Origin: Sclerurus mexicanus
Lineage: Eukaryota > Chordata > Aves > Passeriformes > Furnariidae
Length of the DNA: 64,000 nt
Reading direction: 5' to 3'
Assembly: GCA_013396755.1 (NCBI GenBank)
Contig: VWZF01004018.1
Location: 965,343 to 1,029,342 of the forward strand
A program made the translations under genes and the position numbers. Shown in pieces: positions 22,201 through 33,399 of the stretch. The notes below the pieces were generated by a model. The model was not told where the DNA came from. It worked only from the letters and a program-made list of their open reading frames with translations, and searched no databases. Numbering within the stretch: the stretch's first letter is position 1; every line of letters begins with the position of its first letter.

Positions 22201-25200
22201 GAAGCAGCAGATCTGAGACCACCCCAGGGCTGTCTTTGTTGAACTTGCTGTATTTGGTGTCCAGGTCAGAGCTCATCTTCTTCAGGGAGTGGCTCACAGC
22301 CTCAGCATCATCCTGGAACTAGTGGGTAGGAAAACAGTCAGGCGTTGGGGGCCTGTACTATCTCCAAGTCCAGTGGGGCCTCTCAGTTCCCAGCATCTTT
22401 AAAGGGTTATGTTTTGAGGGGTGTTTGCCCAAAATACCCTGACTAGGTACAAGAAGAGGATCTCCCATCCTCATCCCTTTGCTTTCTCTCTTCCCAGCCT
22501 GCACACTCTGGCCTGACCTGCAGACCCATGTCCCATGAATTTGCTTTTTACCTTCTTATAGCTCTCCACAGTTTTCAGCTGGCTCTCCTGGCAAATGCAG
22601 AGATTCAGGAAATTCTGCCACTCGTTCTTCAAGGCTTCCTGGTGAGCCTGTGTTGGGACAGAGCACAGCTCAGTGGGCTTCAGCTGGTCCTACCTCCCCC
22701 ACCACTGGTCTCCTTCCCCCAGAAGTCCCAGAGATCAGAGAAAGAGCAGAGACAAAGCTGTGCCCAGGCTTTGCCCAATGATAAGCCTGAGTGAGGATGC
22801 TGCTGGGAGCTGGTTTCACCTGGGAGAAGTCACACCATGTCATAGCTGGAGCTTCCCAGCAGCACAAACGTGGCTGCCTCGACCGCATGTCTGACCACGT
22901 GGGCAGGAGCTGGTCCCAGCACACAGATGTTGGCCACTATCTCCTGGAGATTTCCAAAGGGGTGAAGACCCTGCACTGCCCTCAGCTTCCCCACAGGGTT
23001 GGAGCAGGCAGAAAGGTGCTGCAGTGCAGCTGGTGCAGTATAGGAGGAAAGAGTAATAAGTGCAGAAAGATGTGAAGGGTCTCCTCTGACCCAACTCCTG
23101 GCTCTTGGTGCACAGAGACACTCTCATTCCCTTTCAGGGTTTGGGAAGAGACCCCCTCTCCCTACCTGGATAGGCTTGACAGCTGGGTGCTTTAGCTCAA
23201 TCATCCTGTCCCCATCATCCTGAAGGTGGTTTACAAACTCCTCTTGGTTGAGTAGCTCATTGGACTTGAAATCCTGGAGGGGAAGAGAAACTTCATGACC
23301 TTGGGAGCATGCTAGGAGCACAGAGGGCACCAAACCCCAGCCTAACAGAGATAAGGCTCCCAAAGCATAGACATCCTTGCTTCTTTGCTTGTTCTTTTAA
23401 AACAGAAGGGGCTAGGCAAAGCTAAAGCAAATTAGACACTCTTGGGCCTCAGAAAGCATCAGGACATTGTTTCAAAGAGCATTTTCCTAAGCAATCATCC
23501 CTCTCTTCTTCTGGGTCCCAGCTCATAGCAGTCACTGGGTGCTGTACTTTGGCCATTGAGGCTGATGTGACACTGAGCCCTTCCCTTCTCTCTGACCACT
23601 GAGAGCTTCACCAACAGCTCTCTAACATATGATCCCACATTCCAGCTCAGGGGACTGGAAGGGGTCACACAGAGCAGCTCATTCCCGGTTCCTGAATGGA
23701 TCCAGAGGGTCTCTTCCACCTCTCTTTCAGTGCCAAGTACAACCAGGCTGCCTGGGAAAGCCCCAGGCTCAGGGCTGATGGTGGAAGTTTAGGAGGCTGG
23801 GATCCATCCTGCAAATCCCACATGCCAGGCTTGGCCATGCTCCAATGGCCAGGACCTGCTGCCACCCCCCAGGACCTCACCTCGTACTCCCGACGCACGC
23901 TCTGGACATCCATCATTTGGTCACTCCAGTCCTGCTTCAGGATCTTGGTCTGCTGGTCTGTCAGGTAGCCCAGCTCCTTGGTGCAGCCCTGAAGGTGGTG
24001 GTAGAGGCTGCCCAGGCTCTGCCCTCGCCAGATGGAGGCTTTCTGCCCACGCACACAGAAAAGAGACAGTGTTGGTGCTCATCCTGGGGAGCCCCTATCC
24101 CCTTCTCCTCCTCCTCCCCAGAACCCCATTCCTGTTGCACATCCACCAGGAGATTCCCAGAGGCTTCAGTGAGAAATCTCCCACCGCTGGCTCTTATCTG
24201 ATGATGGGGCTGCTGTTCCCTTTCCCTCCTCACAGACAGGATATGTTTGTCTGACCAGAATTCCAGGTGTGGACTGGTGCCCAGGGCAATCTCAGAGCTG
24301 GCCCAGCTCTGCTGTATTTCTCACAAATCCCGTTTTCAGCATTAACCTTCCCAGGCCCAGCTGACTAAACCCAGGACCTTCCTCCCAGCCACCTCCTTTA
24401 TTCCCGCTGCTCATTTCCTCCCTGGAGCCCCTGTTAGGGGTCAGGGCGAGCCTCGACATTTGTAATCCTGAATTGGAACAGTGTGTATGCTGGGATGAGT
24501 TTCTTACTGTCCCCATAACCCTGTGCTCATGGATACATAGGCAGCTCCAGATCCAGGAGCTACGGATCTCACCCACAGCATTGCCCTTAGGGCAGCAAGA
24601 GGGCTCTCAATTTACACCCATGCCGAGGTGGGGAGGAAATAGGAGGGAAAATGTGGGACACACCTTGATTGTGCAAGCCCAGAGGTAGCTCCTGCTCTGA
24701 GCTGGGCATTCCCTGTCCATCAGGAATGGTGATACTCTGCTGTATGACCCCATGTGCCCGGAAAACCACTGAGAAACTTACCAGCAAGTCCTTGTACTGG
24801 CTTTTTAAATCTGCCACATCCTGGGTTACAACACAGCCAAGACCAAGGGCCAGGGGGTGGGGAAGAGAAAAAAAGCTGTTAGCAAAATATGTGGTAGATG
24901 CTGATGAGCTGATTTATGGAATGTGCTTTAGAAACCATCCAAGAACCACCTCCCTGGTCCCTGGATGGCTTGATCTGTCCCTGCTCGTGCCCTTTGCAGT
25001 CAAGGGTGGACATTCAGCATATGGAGGAGCAGATGGGACACAGTCCCAAGTGAAGCAACAGGAACAAGGAGGGGACAGAGGGTGCCTTACCCCAGAACGG
25101 AGGTTCTTGATCTGGAGGCCGTAGGCTTCGATCTCCTTCTGGAGGATGTTGTGCTCAGCTATTTGCTTTTCCAGCTCTGACATGCCAGGGCCGTACTGTC

Positions 25201-28200
25201 CCATGTTGACTTGTTTCTGTGCAAAAGGAGTTCAGGCAGAGACTAAAGCAAAAGGCTTTATTTCAAGGAGGAACCTCAGTGAGTGCTGGCAGGGCATGAA
25301 AAGATCTGCAATCTGATAGCGGTCTGGGATAAAGAGAAGGGATCTTGTTTTTTCCTGTGATTGCTGTTGGTTGCCATTTCCAACACCAATCACAGGGGCA
25401 AAGATAACCAGGCCATATAACCCTGGTGTACAAATCTAAGCTGAGCCAGCCCCCTGCCTATGGTGACATGCTTTGGATACACTTAGTTACCATCCAGCTT
25501 TCAAGGAATCCAAACTGACTCCAGTCTAGGCACTCTGAATACCCAAGACCTTTCAGCATGAAATCCTCAGAGACAGGGCTGTAAAGTCCTCAAAGACACC
25601 TTCTGCACCCTTTCATCCCACAGCAGGGCTCTCTACTTGATCCCTTTTGGTAGCTCTTAGTCTGAAGGGGTCAATCCAGAGGGTTTTAAGAGCTGGGAGG
25701 AGAGTCTTTCTTCCACCCAGAGCAGCTGAATTATCTCCACCCCCTGCAACATGCCACGTGATGCTGAGCACACGATTTGGAGATGCACCCAAAACCAGCT
25801 GCCATTACCATCTTTTGGTCCAGGATCCTGGCCCAGTCTACCCTGGGCCCCACATCAGGGATGTTCAGCTGTTCGTAGAGGGCCCGGTACTCTGCACACA
25901 GCTGTGTCACACGGTCATGGAGCTGCTGGATGCTGCCAAGGAGAAAGGGCACATGCCTCTGTGTCAGCTGGGAGGGGGGACAGCCAAGGTGGGGCTTGTG
26001 GGGCCCAGATTTCACTCATACGACCCAGATTACTTTGCTGTCCCTTTGTGGCACTGGCTTCCTTCAGCACTTGTCCTGCTGTTCTCTGTCCCCAGGGATG
26101 TCTCAGGAATTACAGCCTAGGAGGATGCTGCAGGGAGATCAGTGCTGTCCCTTTCCAGCTAGAAAACAACTCTGCCCTCCTGATTTCCACCTGGAAGTGC
26201 TGAAGTGAAGGAAAGCAAAGCACCAGAAGCCAAATGAAGCTCTTCTCCCACCCCAACACCCACCTCTGACTCTGTGCTTGCTTGAACAAAAGGCATTCAT
26301 TTTAGGAAATGCAGAGGAAAAGGGGATTTGCCCTGAGAGCGAGGCACATTTTAGCTTTGCATTTTTCTGCTCCCAAAAGACCAGTGCCTCTTGGGCAATC
26401 ACCCTGGCAGCCACTCTGCACACCATCTTTATATTGGCAGAAAAGCTGATTTGAAGGATAAACTACGTGGGAAGAAGAGTGAAACTACCTCTCATGGCAA
26501 TGACTGGAGCTCAGTCTAGATCCTAGGGGGGTTCCCAATTGCTCAGTGCCCCCATCACACCAGTCCCCCCAGTGTACTCACTCTTTCTCTATCTCAGTTG
26601 CCTGTGGGTGTTTCAGTCGCTTGGCACGATCCACGTCCAGGAAGAGATCCTTCAGCAGAGTCTCTGCTTCCTTTAGGTCCCTGGCATTCTCTGTCTGGAA
26701 CTCAAAAGCCCTGTTCTTCTGCTGATTGCTGGAATCCTGGCAGCCAGGGAAGACGGAAGAAAACAGCCTGGTTGGACCACAAAGACCTGGAACACTTTCC
26801 TTGGCCAATGCAGAGGCTCTGGCTCCTCAACATGCCAACCAACAGAGGATCCCTGGTACAAGAGTTCAGCTGGGGTGTCCTGCCCAGCACAGCTGCCTGC
26901 TCCAGCATCCCTCCCACCCCGGGACTGGAGTGGGTCAGGCTGGCTGCCTCTGGGGTTGCTGGGAGGCACAGGGCTGTGCTGCTGTAGGTGAGACAGCCTT
27001 GGCTGTGGGAAGCATGAGGCACGGAGCAGAAAAGCACACGGCTGGAATTTGGGAGGCCCTGGGATGCAGCCTCAGGGGCTGGGAGGCTCTGTGGGGTGTC
27101 TGTTCCTCCCCAGCCCCGAGTCAGCCCCCAAACCTGCACCAGCATGCACAGAGCAGACACCTGACCTGTCATCCCAGACACTGAATTTCTAGGCAAAGCC
27201 CTTCACCTTCCCACCACCCTGTGCCACAACTCACCAGTTTGAGTCTGGACTGTGTCTCCAGGATGTCCTTCTCCACCTGGTCAGCATTTGTCTGCATGCG
27301 GGAGATGAGCACGGCCAGCTCATTTGTTGAGGACCTGAGGGAGGGAACAGCAAAGCAGGTGGGTAGGTGAAGGCACCTCTCACCCTCTTCATCACTGCCC
27401 AGGACCTGCCTCCAGTGTGGTCCTTCAGACCTTTCCTCCATATCCTCCTGGTCTCTAAGGAGAGAGTTTGAACTGTGGCCAAGGGACAGACACACACAAG
27501 TGGTCAGTGCCTGGCTGTTGCCTTCACCCGAGAGAAGGTAAGAGGTGGTGTGTTTGGAGTGAGTGGGTGGTGGGTTTTCATACTATGCAGCTCATCTGCA
27601 CAACCCCTTGCTGCAGATGCTCAAAAGTTCATGTGTATTCCAAAAGCATTGGAGGCAGTGGGGCGGGGGAAGGAGAAGAAAAAAATGAAAACAACAAACA
27701 ACCAAACAAAACCCATCACAAATCACTGCAGGGCTCCCAAATGCACCAACACCACATCTGGGCTGGGAAGACTCGAAGCCACAGACAGCTGGAGGCCAGG
27801 AGAGCACCCTGCAGGGGCAGCACAACATGCTCACCCTGTTTGGAGACACTTCCCTGGGTGCCTGCCACTGGCTGCTGGCAGAGGTGGCCCTTCAGCCTGA
27901 CCCAGAGCTGCCATCCTGCTCTCCTGTGCCATGTGAAGGGTCTGCAGTTGGGCCCACTGAGACACTGGACAGCCCAGTGCCACCTCAGGGCTGGGCTGCA
28001 GAGGACACAGACTTGCTGAGCAGACCACAGACCCCACTGGGTGCTGCTGTTGCGTTTGTGCTGTTTTCAGAGCTTGGGGAACAGCATGAAGCTGAGTCAG
28101 GGGAGGTTTAGGTGGGATATCAGAAGAAGGTTTTTCACCCAGAGAGTGGTCAGGCACTGAACAGGCTCACCAGGGTAGTGGTCACAGCCCCAAGCCTGTC

Positions 28201-31200
28201 TGAGTTCAAGAAGTGTTTGGACAACTCTCTCAGGCCCATGGTGGGGTTGTTGGGGTGTCTGTACAGGGCCAGGAGTTGGACTGGATGATCCTGATGGGCT
28301 CCTTCCAACTCAGGATATTCCATGATTCTATGATTCTCATTTCCCAAGGCCACTACACACCTGCCAGCTCTCCTTGCCCCAGTGAGGCTTCACTGAAGGT
28401 CCTCAACAGACCATTCCCTATTGCCTGTCACCTCAGTGCCATCGCACAGCCAATGGTGCCATCACAGCCCTTATTCCATCACCACTACTGGGAATGAGTG
28501 CCCAGAGCCCTGCTGAAACAGCTGGATCCAAAGCCTGCAGCAAGGCAGGGGATGGTTCCCAAAGCTCCCTGCAGACAAGGAAGCACAAGCCTTGGTGCCA
28601 CCTTTGTCCTCCTGTCCTGTTGTTTCTAACAGCATCTGCCCTTGAGGACAGTGCCGGCCCTACCCTCCAGCAGGGAGAGCTCAGTATGGGCAGAGGGAGG
28701 GTGTGGAGTGATAACATCACGCAGAGCCCTCGGAATGCTGCTGACGGAACAAAGTTCAGCAGAGGCTCAGTGAGTTTTGTGCCAGCGCTGGGGTCTGAGA
28801 CCAGGAGGAAAGAGTTCAAGCAGCAGTAATGAGACGCTGCACTGGGGTCAGGGGGGGACACTTCTTCAGGGCAGGTTGGTACCTCTTTGGTGGAAGAAAA
28901 AGGTAGGAGAAGGGGTGATGTCCTGCAGTAGAGCCACCACATCTGCCCTAGAGCCATGTGCTTTCCTTCCAAGTCCCTAAATCCAGCAAAGGACAGAAGG
29001 AAGCTGTTTCCTTAATGACTCTGTCATTGCTCCAGCTCATCAGCTGTTCCACCGTTCATTGCAAAGGCTGGAGCAGGTGCTGGGATGTTCATTTATTACA
29101 GCCCCAAGTGACTGTAACGCGCCAGAGTGTTACAGTCACCCCAAGCCAAGCGCTCAGATGCCACAGCTCCCGTTTCCAGTGAGCCCAGTCCATTCTGACC
29201 ACAGCCCATGTAACTGGAGGAGGTGCAGCCCCAGCAGTCCTTCTCACAGCATCCTCCTCTCCCCTTTCTCCAACTCCAACCTTGTTTTTGATTTCCCAAG
29301 AGGGAGGCAGCAGCTCTCAGCTGCCCTGGGGGCTTTGGGCTGGCAGCATCTCCCAGCCATGCCTCAGCTTTCCTGCCTGGAATGCAGTCAGCAAAGTAAA
29401 CTGGGACTGCTGTGCTCCAGCAGGGCCCCTTCTACAGGGTCTGATTCCAGGGATCACAGAGCCAAAGAGCCCAAGCAGAGCTTTCATCATCATCTTCATT
29501 ATGAAAGCATCATTGTCTGCTATAACCTGCTTTCATATCCCATTAATCATCCATCCCACCCAATCCATGCCCCATGGATGCCTTTCCTGGGATAAGCTGC
29601 AGTGCTCAGGGAGACAAACACTGGCCCCAGGTCCCAGCAGCACGGGATGGATGGGAGCAGCACAGAGCCAGGGTTTGGTCCCTGTGAGCCTGAGCACGCA
29701 GCAGGCAGGAAGCTCTCTGAGGTCCCCCCTCCCCAGGAGGTTACACAATCTCCCACTCATCCCTGACACGCCTGGAATGAGGTGGTGTCCCATGAGCAAA
29801 TACTTGAGCACCACCCAAATTTCCTGCCCGGGCTCTGTGTGCAGGGAGGAGAGTGTGAGTCACAGGCTGGGCTGGCCCAGGGGATGAATGCAGCTGGCCC
29901 AAGGGATGGACACCCCTCCCGGTGTGCTGGGGAGAGCATCGTCCCCTCCAGAGGTCTGACCAAATTCAGCTCCCACTTGGGAAGAATGGGAATGGCGTGT
30001 CCAGTTTGAACCCATACCAGTTTGTCATGTGACTGTGGATATCTCTGTGCCATTCCAAGATGGGGGAAGTGAGCATCCATCCTTCCCAGGAAGGCGAGGC
30101 CACCAATAAAAACCTGCTTATTCCTGCTGGCACCCCTTTTCTGGCTGAAGGAAACACTGGGACATTCCACCTCTTGGTTTACAAGGCTGGACCCAGGAAT
30201 CAGCTTTGTTTAGGTTGAGCCACAAGAAAAACATGGGCTGAAAAGATGTGAGCAACCTCCCAGTCATGGGGACTCAGCCCATCCCAGCCTGTACTGCACA
30301 GCACACCTGAGGGTAGAGACCAGGATGCTGCTGCAAAAATGCTTCCTGGAGACCATCTCAGGAGCAGAGGGAACTTCCCCTGTGCTGAGAGGAGTGTGAG
30401 CTCCTCCTGTCCGTGCAAACACCCACCCACACCGCCTGCAGTGATGTGGGTTCACCACCATCCTTCCTCGGGGTGTCCCCCTGCCCCATCCCTGCTGCTC
30501 TTGGGCAGGAGCCCTCACTCAACCAGAGCTGACCTGAGCTGGGCCCCACATTTCAGGGTGAACACACTGACATTGGGGCTGCAGAGAGACAGCCTGGCAT
30601 CAGGGGATTTACAAAGAGCCACGAGCTCGCGTTGGACATCCCTCAGCCTCCCAGAGCTCAGGTCCAGCTCCCTGCATGGTGCATGGTACAGCCCCAGGAT
30701 AGCCAAGGGCAAGGCTCAGCACAGCTCCTCCTGCTCCTCCTCCCCAAGAGCCAGGGCAGCCTCCTCCCTAGGGCTATCTCATGCCTGGGAGAGGCACAGC
30801 ACTATTATTATCATTATTAATTGGTTCATTTCTCATACCACTTTCTGCCTCCTGGACAGTCCAGCTGCACACAAGGGAACTGTGTCACTTAGCAGGAGCA
30901 GGACTGTCCCCTACTCCCAGCCACTCCTGCCAGGGCACATTTGGGCAGGACCACAGCACCACCTGCTGCAGCCCCTGACCCCTCCATCCCTTCCTCACAG
31001 GGGACTTTGCTTTATGGCCACAGGGCAGACCCCAAAGCTGCGTCTGTTCTCCCTGACACACAAAAGTCCTCACACACTTCATCTGCCAGCAGATCACAGC
31101 AGAGCACCACTGACCCCCTGCTAGTGCTAGGTTAGTCCCTGAGCCCATGTCCCCCAGGGTGCATGCTGCTCTAGACTGATCAGGGAGAAGTAGGGGAAGG

Positions 31201-33376
31201 CAGTGGCAAAAGCAGTAATCCCAGGAGATGATTAAACCAGGAGATGACTTGCCATCCACCTCCAAAACCACCCACAACCTTTGTCAAAATCACACCCAGG
31301 CAGCCAGTCCAGCCAGATCCAACTCAATTCCACCTCTTATGTGTTTTCCCTTTCAGCCCTGCAGTGCCTCCTCCTAGAGCAGGGCACATCCAGGATGCTT
31401 CCTAAGGACAAATCTGCACTTGCTGCTGCCTCCCTGGGATGCATCCACCAAATGGAGACAGAAAACGACCTTGAGAACTGGGATGCTCAACACCATTGTC
31501 CTGAGGACCAAGACAAGGTACCTCTATAGGGGTCCAACAGCTGATCATGAACCCCAGAGACAGGGAATTCAGTTGCTGCTGGGGTTCTGGCCTTGGAGCC
31601 ACCTAGAGCAGCCTTGGGCCACCAACATTTTCTCGGGGCCATCTGCAGAGTGTGTGCTGGCAGCAGCTCCCCAGACAACTCAACTCATTCACCTTCATTT
31701 TCTCAGCTACTCTGGGTGCTGACCAAGCCCCAGGCCATGGCCAAGCGAATTAGGCTGTGTCTGATGGTTGGTGCCTCCTAAAACAAGCACAACTAGCTCA
31801 GTAATTGCTGCACTCCTGGCTCCAGCCTCCATCATGCACAGGGCAGAGGTCTCGCTGGGATGCAACTCCAATTATCCCAAGAGGCTCATGCTGAGAGAGA
31901 GCCTGGTCCAAACCCCCTGCAGCACAGCAGGGGCTGCAGTGAGTTGTCATGAGGAATCCCCAGCCTGGTTTGGAAGGTGAGTAGATTGCATTAGCAAGGC
32001 TAAAAAAACCAGAACCTGACAGCTCCAGGGCTGCTGGGGAGGTGGCTCACTGCAGCCAGGCCCCAGCAAAGGCTTGGTGTTCAGAGAACCCCCAGACCTG
32101 CCTCTGAGAGGAGTTTGTCAGTGCTCAGATCCACTGAAGCTTCCTATGGCAGGGGTCCAGCTCCTGATACCCACCCAGGGCAGCCCCAGCCCCAGTCTTT
32201 GTGGGGGTCCCACTGTCCTGCCCACCCCCTTCCTCAGTGGCTGTTTGCTGACCTGGGGTTTGGCCCCTCAAAACAGAGCACTTAGGTGCCAGCACCATGC
32301 TGTGGCCCCCCAGGTGTCCACACACCCCCCATCCGGGACTGCTGGTGCTGGTCCCAGGAGATGGGGCCAGCACCCCCTTGTCCCTGCAGGTCCCCTCCTC
32401 CTCAGCACAAACGCCCTTGCAATTTCCTCCACCTCCAACCCCAGCAGGGCAAAGGGATTCCCACAGAATCAGTGCACCAACACCACAAAATGCAAAATTG
32501 CTGAGGAAGGTGGAAAATAACCACAGCTGGAGGGAGGGATGAGCACTCTCTGTGCAAGAGCATCCCCCCCCTGAAGCATCCCAGTCCCATCACACATCTC
32601 ACTCCCCAGAGCTTAGGGATTCTCCTTGCAGAATGGTTTGGGTTGGAAGGAACCTTAAAGATCATCCAGTTCCAGACCCCTACCATGGGTGGGACACCTT
32701 CCACCAGACCAGGTTGCTCCAAACAGGTCTGAAAGAGGCAAACTCAGAGATTTGACCTGCAGAGACCTGGCCTGTCCCCAGCACGGGTCAGAGCAATCAC
32801 CAGCAAACCCACTGCTCACCCATCCCCACCGCCTGAGCCCCACACTGTCTTCCTCCAGGGATCCCAGGGCAGTGTCACACCAACCCCACAGGACCAGTGA
32901 ATCCCAGGATCTCAGACCCAGGCTGGGATCTGCTTCACCATCGAGCAGATCTCTCTCCACCCAGGCACAGGGGCTGTGTTTATCCCTGCCGACTCCTTTC
33001 TGCCCAAAAGGGGCTTTTTGTCACTCCCTGCTCAATGATCGCAGCTCCGAGCACCTTGCCAGGCACTGACACACCCCAGGGGCTGCACGGATATTACTGT
33101 GAGGGAGCACAAAGCCCACCAAACACAAGGACAACAGCTGGGGCAGCACGTTTTGGCATCAGCTCCCAGCAAGCCCCAACCTTCTGGCTGCTCCACAAAG
33201 AGCGATGGCTCTTAGGGTGGCTTAGAAAACATGGATCGCTCATCCCTCATCTTCCCCCAGGGCCACGGGACAGCAGAGAGAGAGGACAGGGGTCACACTT
33301 ACTTGCTGGGCTTTACAGGGGAACCTCTGTTGGGGGAACTTCTGCTCGGGGAGCCTTTGCCCACCGCCTTAAACAT
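9768..33376 (-). CDS. EVPL: Envoplakin (22 coding exons, 2030 aa)
   Basis: Exons in transcript order: 33376-33303, 27334-27235, 26736-26582, 25932-25809, 25216-25091, 24820-24782, 24042-23881, 23273-23166, 22647-22552, 22318-22193, 21289-21143, 20997-20843, 19520-19423, 18812-18631, 17896-17718, 17292-17154, 16606-16413, 15689-15539, 14962-14879, 14793-14683, 14067-13975, 13217-9768. They total 6093 nt with every junction in phase; human envoplakin is 2033 aa. Envoplakin is a plakin of desmosomes and the cornified envelope, crosslinked by transglutaminase, and it pairs with periplakin and binds keratin filaments. Order of parts: Ser/Gly/Pro-rich N terminus, spectrin-repeat plakin domain with an SH3-like segment (about 405-465), coiled-coil rod, linker, C-terminal plakin repeat. 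Exon 6 is only 39 nt. No frameshift or stop is seen, so the gene looks functional. Confidence 0.96.
13568..13587. repeat. Short 10-bp tandem repeat
   Basis: ACTATAGGTC is followed at once by ACTATAGGTG, in EVPL intron 21. It is small and may be chance. Confidence 0.5.
16118..16356 (+). mobile_element. CR1 LINE 3' fragment in EVPL intron 17
   Basis: The stretch resembles the avian CR1 3' end: GGCACTGAACAGGCTCGCC, a segment like GGCCAGGAGCTGGACTCGATGATC, then CCCTTCCAACTC and the terminal ATTCTGTGATTCTGTG. It is 5'-truncated and antisense to EVPL, and it ends about 57 bases from the exon 17 donor. The left boundary is approximate. Confidence 0.9.
16413..27334 (-). CDS. EVPL: EVPL exons 2-17: plakin (spectrin-repeat) domain
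   Basis: These exons encode residues 25 to about 735, the N-terminal plakin head that targets desmosomes and the cell cortex. Recognisable landmarks are LISRMQTNADQVEKDILETQ (exon 2), DVGPRVDWARI (exon 4), MGQYGPGMSELE (exon 5), WRGQSLGSLYHHLQGCT (exon 7) and NNFQEFCPDLPRQ (exon 17). The SH3-like part spans exons 11-12 (CDWDAGEVQL onward). All donors and acceptors are GT-AG. Small introns fit a bird genome. Confidence 0.93.
19621..19664. repeat. 22-bp tandem duplication
   Basis: Two near-identical copies of GAAGGTGTCCCCAAAGGCAG followed by two more bases lie in EVPL intron 12. This is a simple local duplication. Confidence 0.8.
28065..28340 (+). mobile_element. CR1 LINE 3' fragment in EVPL intron 1
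   Basis: It contains GTCAGGGGAGGTTTAGGTGG, the GCACTGAACAGGCTCACC block, GGCCAGGAGTTGGACTGGAT and the terminal ATTCTATGATTCT. These are hallmarks of an avian CR1 tail, here on the + strand (antisense to EVPL). It shares its internal variant with the copy at 16118-16356. Confidence 0.93.
29102..29145. repeat. Perfect inverted repeat flanked by direct repeats
   Basis: TGACTGTAAC (29109-29118) and its exact reverse complement GTTACAGTCA (29129-29138) are separated by 10 bases. The pair is flanked on both sides by the 7-bp direct repeat CCCCAAG (29102-29108 and 29139-29145). The arrangement is seen directly; any function is unknown. Confidence 0.9.
32628..32740 (-). mobile_element. CR1 LINE 3' fragment in EVPL intron 1
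   Basis: Segments like GAATGGTTTGGGTTGGAAGG, ACCTTAAAGATCATCCAGTT and GACACCTTCCACCAGACCAG match the reverse complement of a CR1 tail. It lies on the - strand and belongs to a different CR1 variant from the copies at 16118 and 28065. Confidence 0.88.
33303..33376 (-). CDS. EVPL: EVPL exon 1 (N terminus)
   Basis: ATG at 33376-33374 begins MFKAVGKGSPSRSSP, matching the MFK start and the repeated GSP tripeptides of mammalian envoplakin. The exon holds 74 nt and ends in phase 2 at AA before gtaagt; exon 2 supplies the G that completes Lys25. The fit of phase and sequence across a 6-kb intron supports the start. The base at -3 is A. Upstream promoter elements were not identified. Confidence 0.9.
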
Positions 33377-33399
33377 GTTGGCCAGGTCCCAGCTGGTCT

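Larger units (their letters stand above)
27335..33302 (-). other. EVPL: EVPL intron 1 (~6 kb)
   Basis: This is the largest intron in the window. It holds two CR1 fragments in opposite orientation, a perfect hairpin at 29109-29138, an A-rich tract near 27680-27720 and a TTATTATCATTATTAATTGG-like AT-rich patch near 30805. I found no coding exon. First introns often carry regulatory elements, but I can point to no specific site. Confidence 0.7.

Noticed and set aside
30339..31124. Plus-strand 261-codon ORF in EVPL intron 1
   Set aside because: It is Ser/Pro/Leu-rich with no domain, and it is typical of GC-rich intron sequence.
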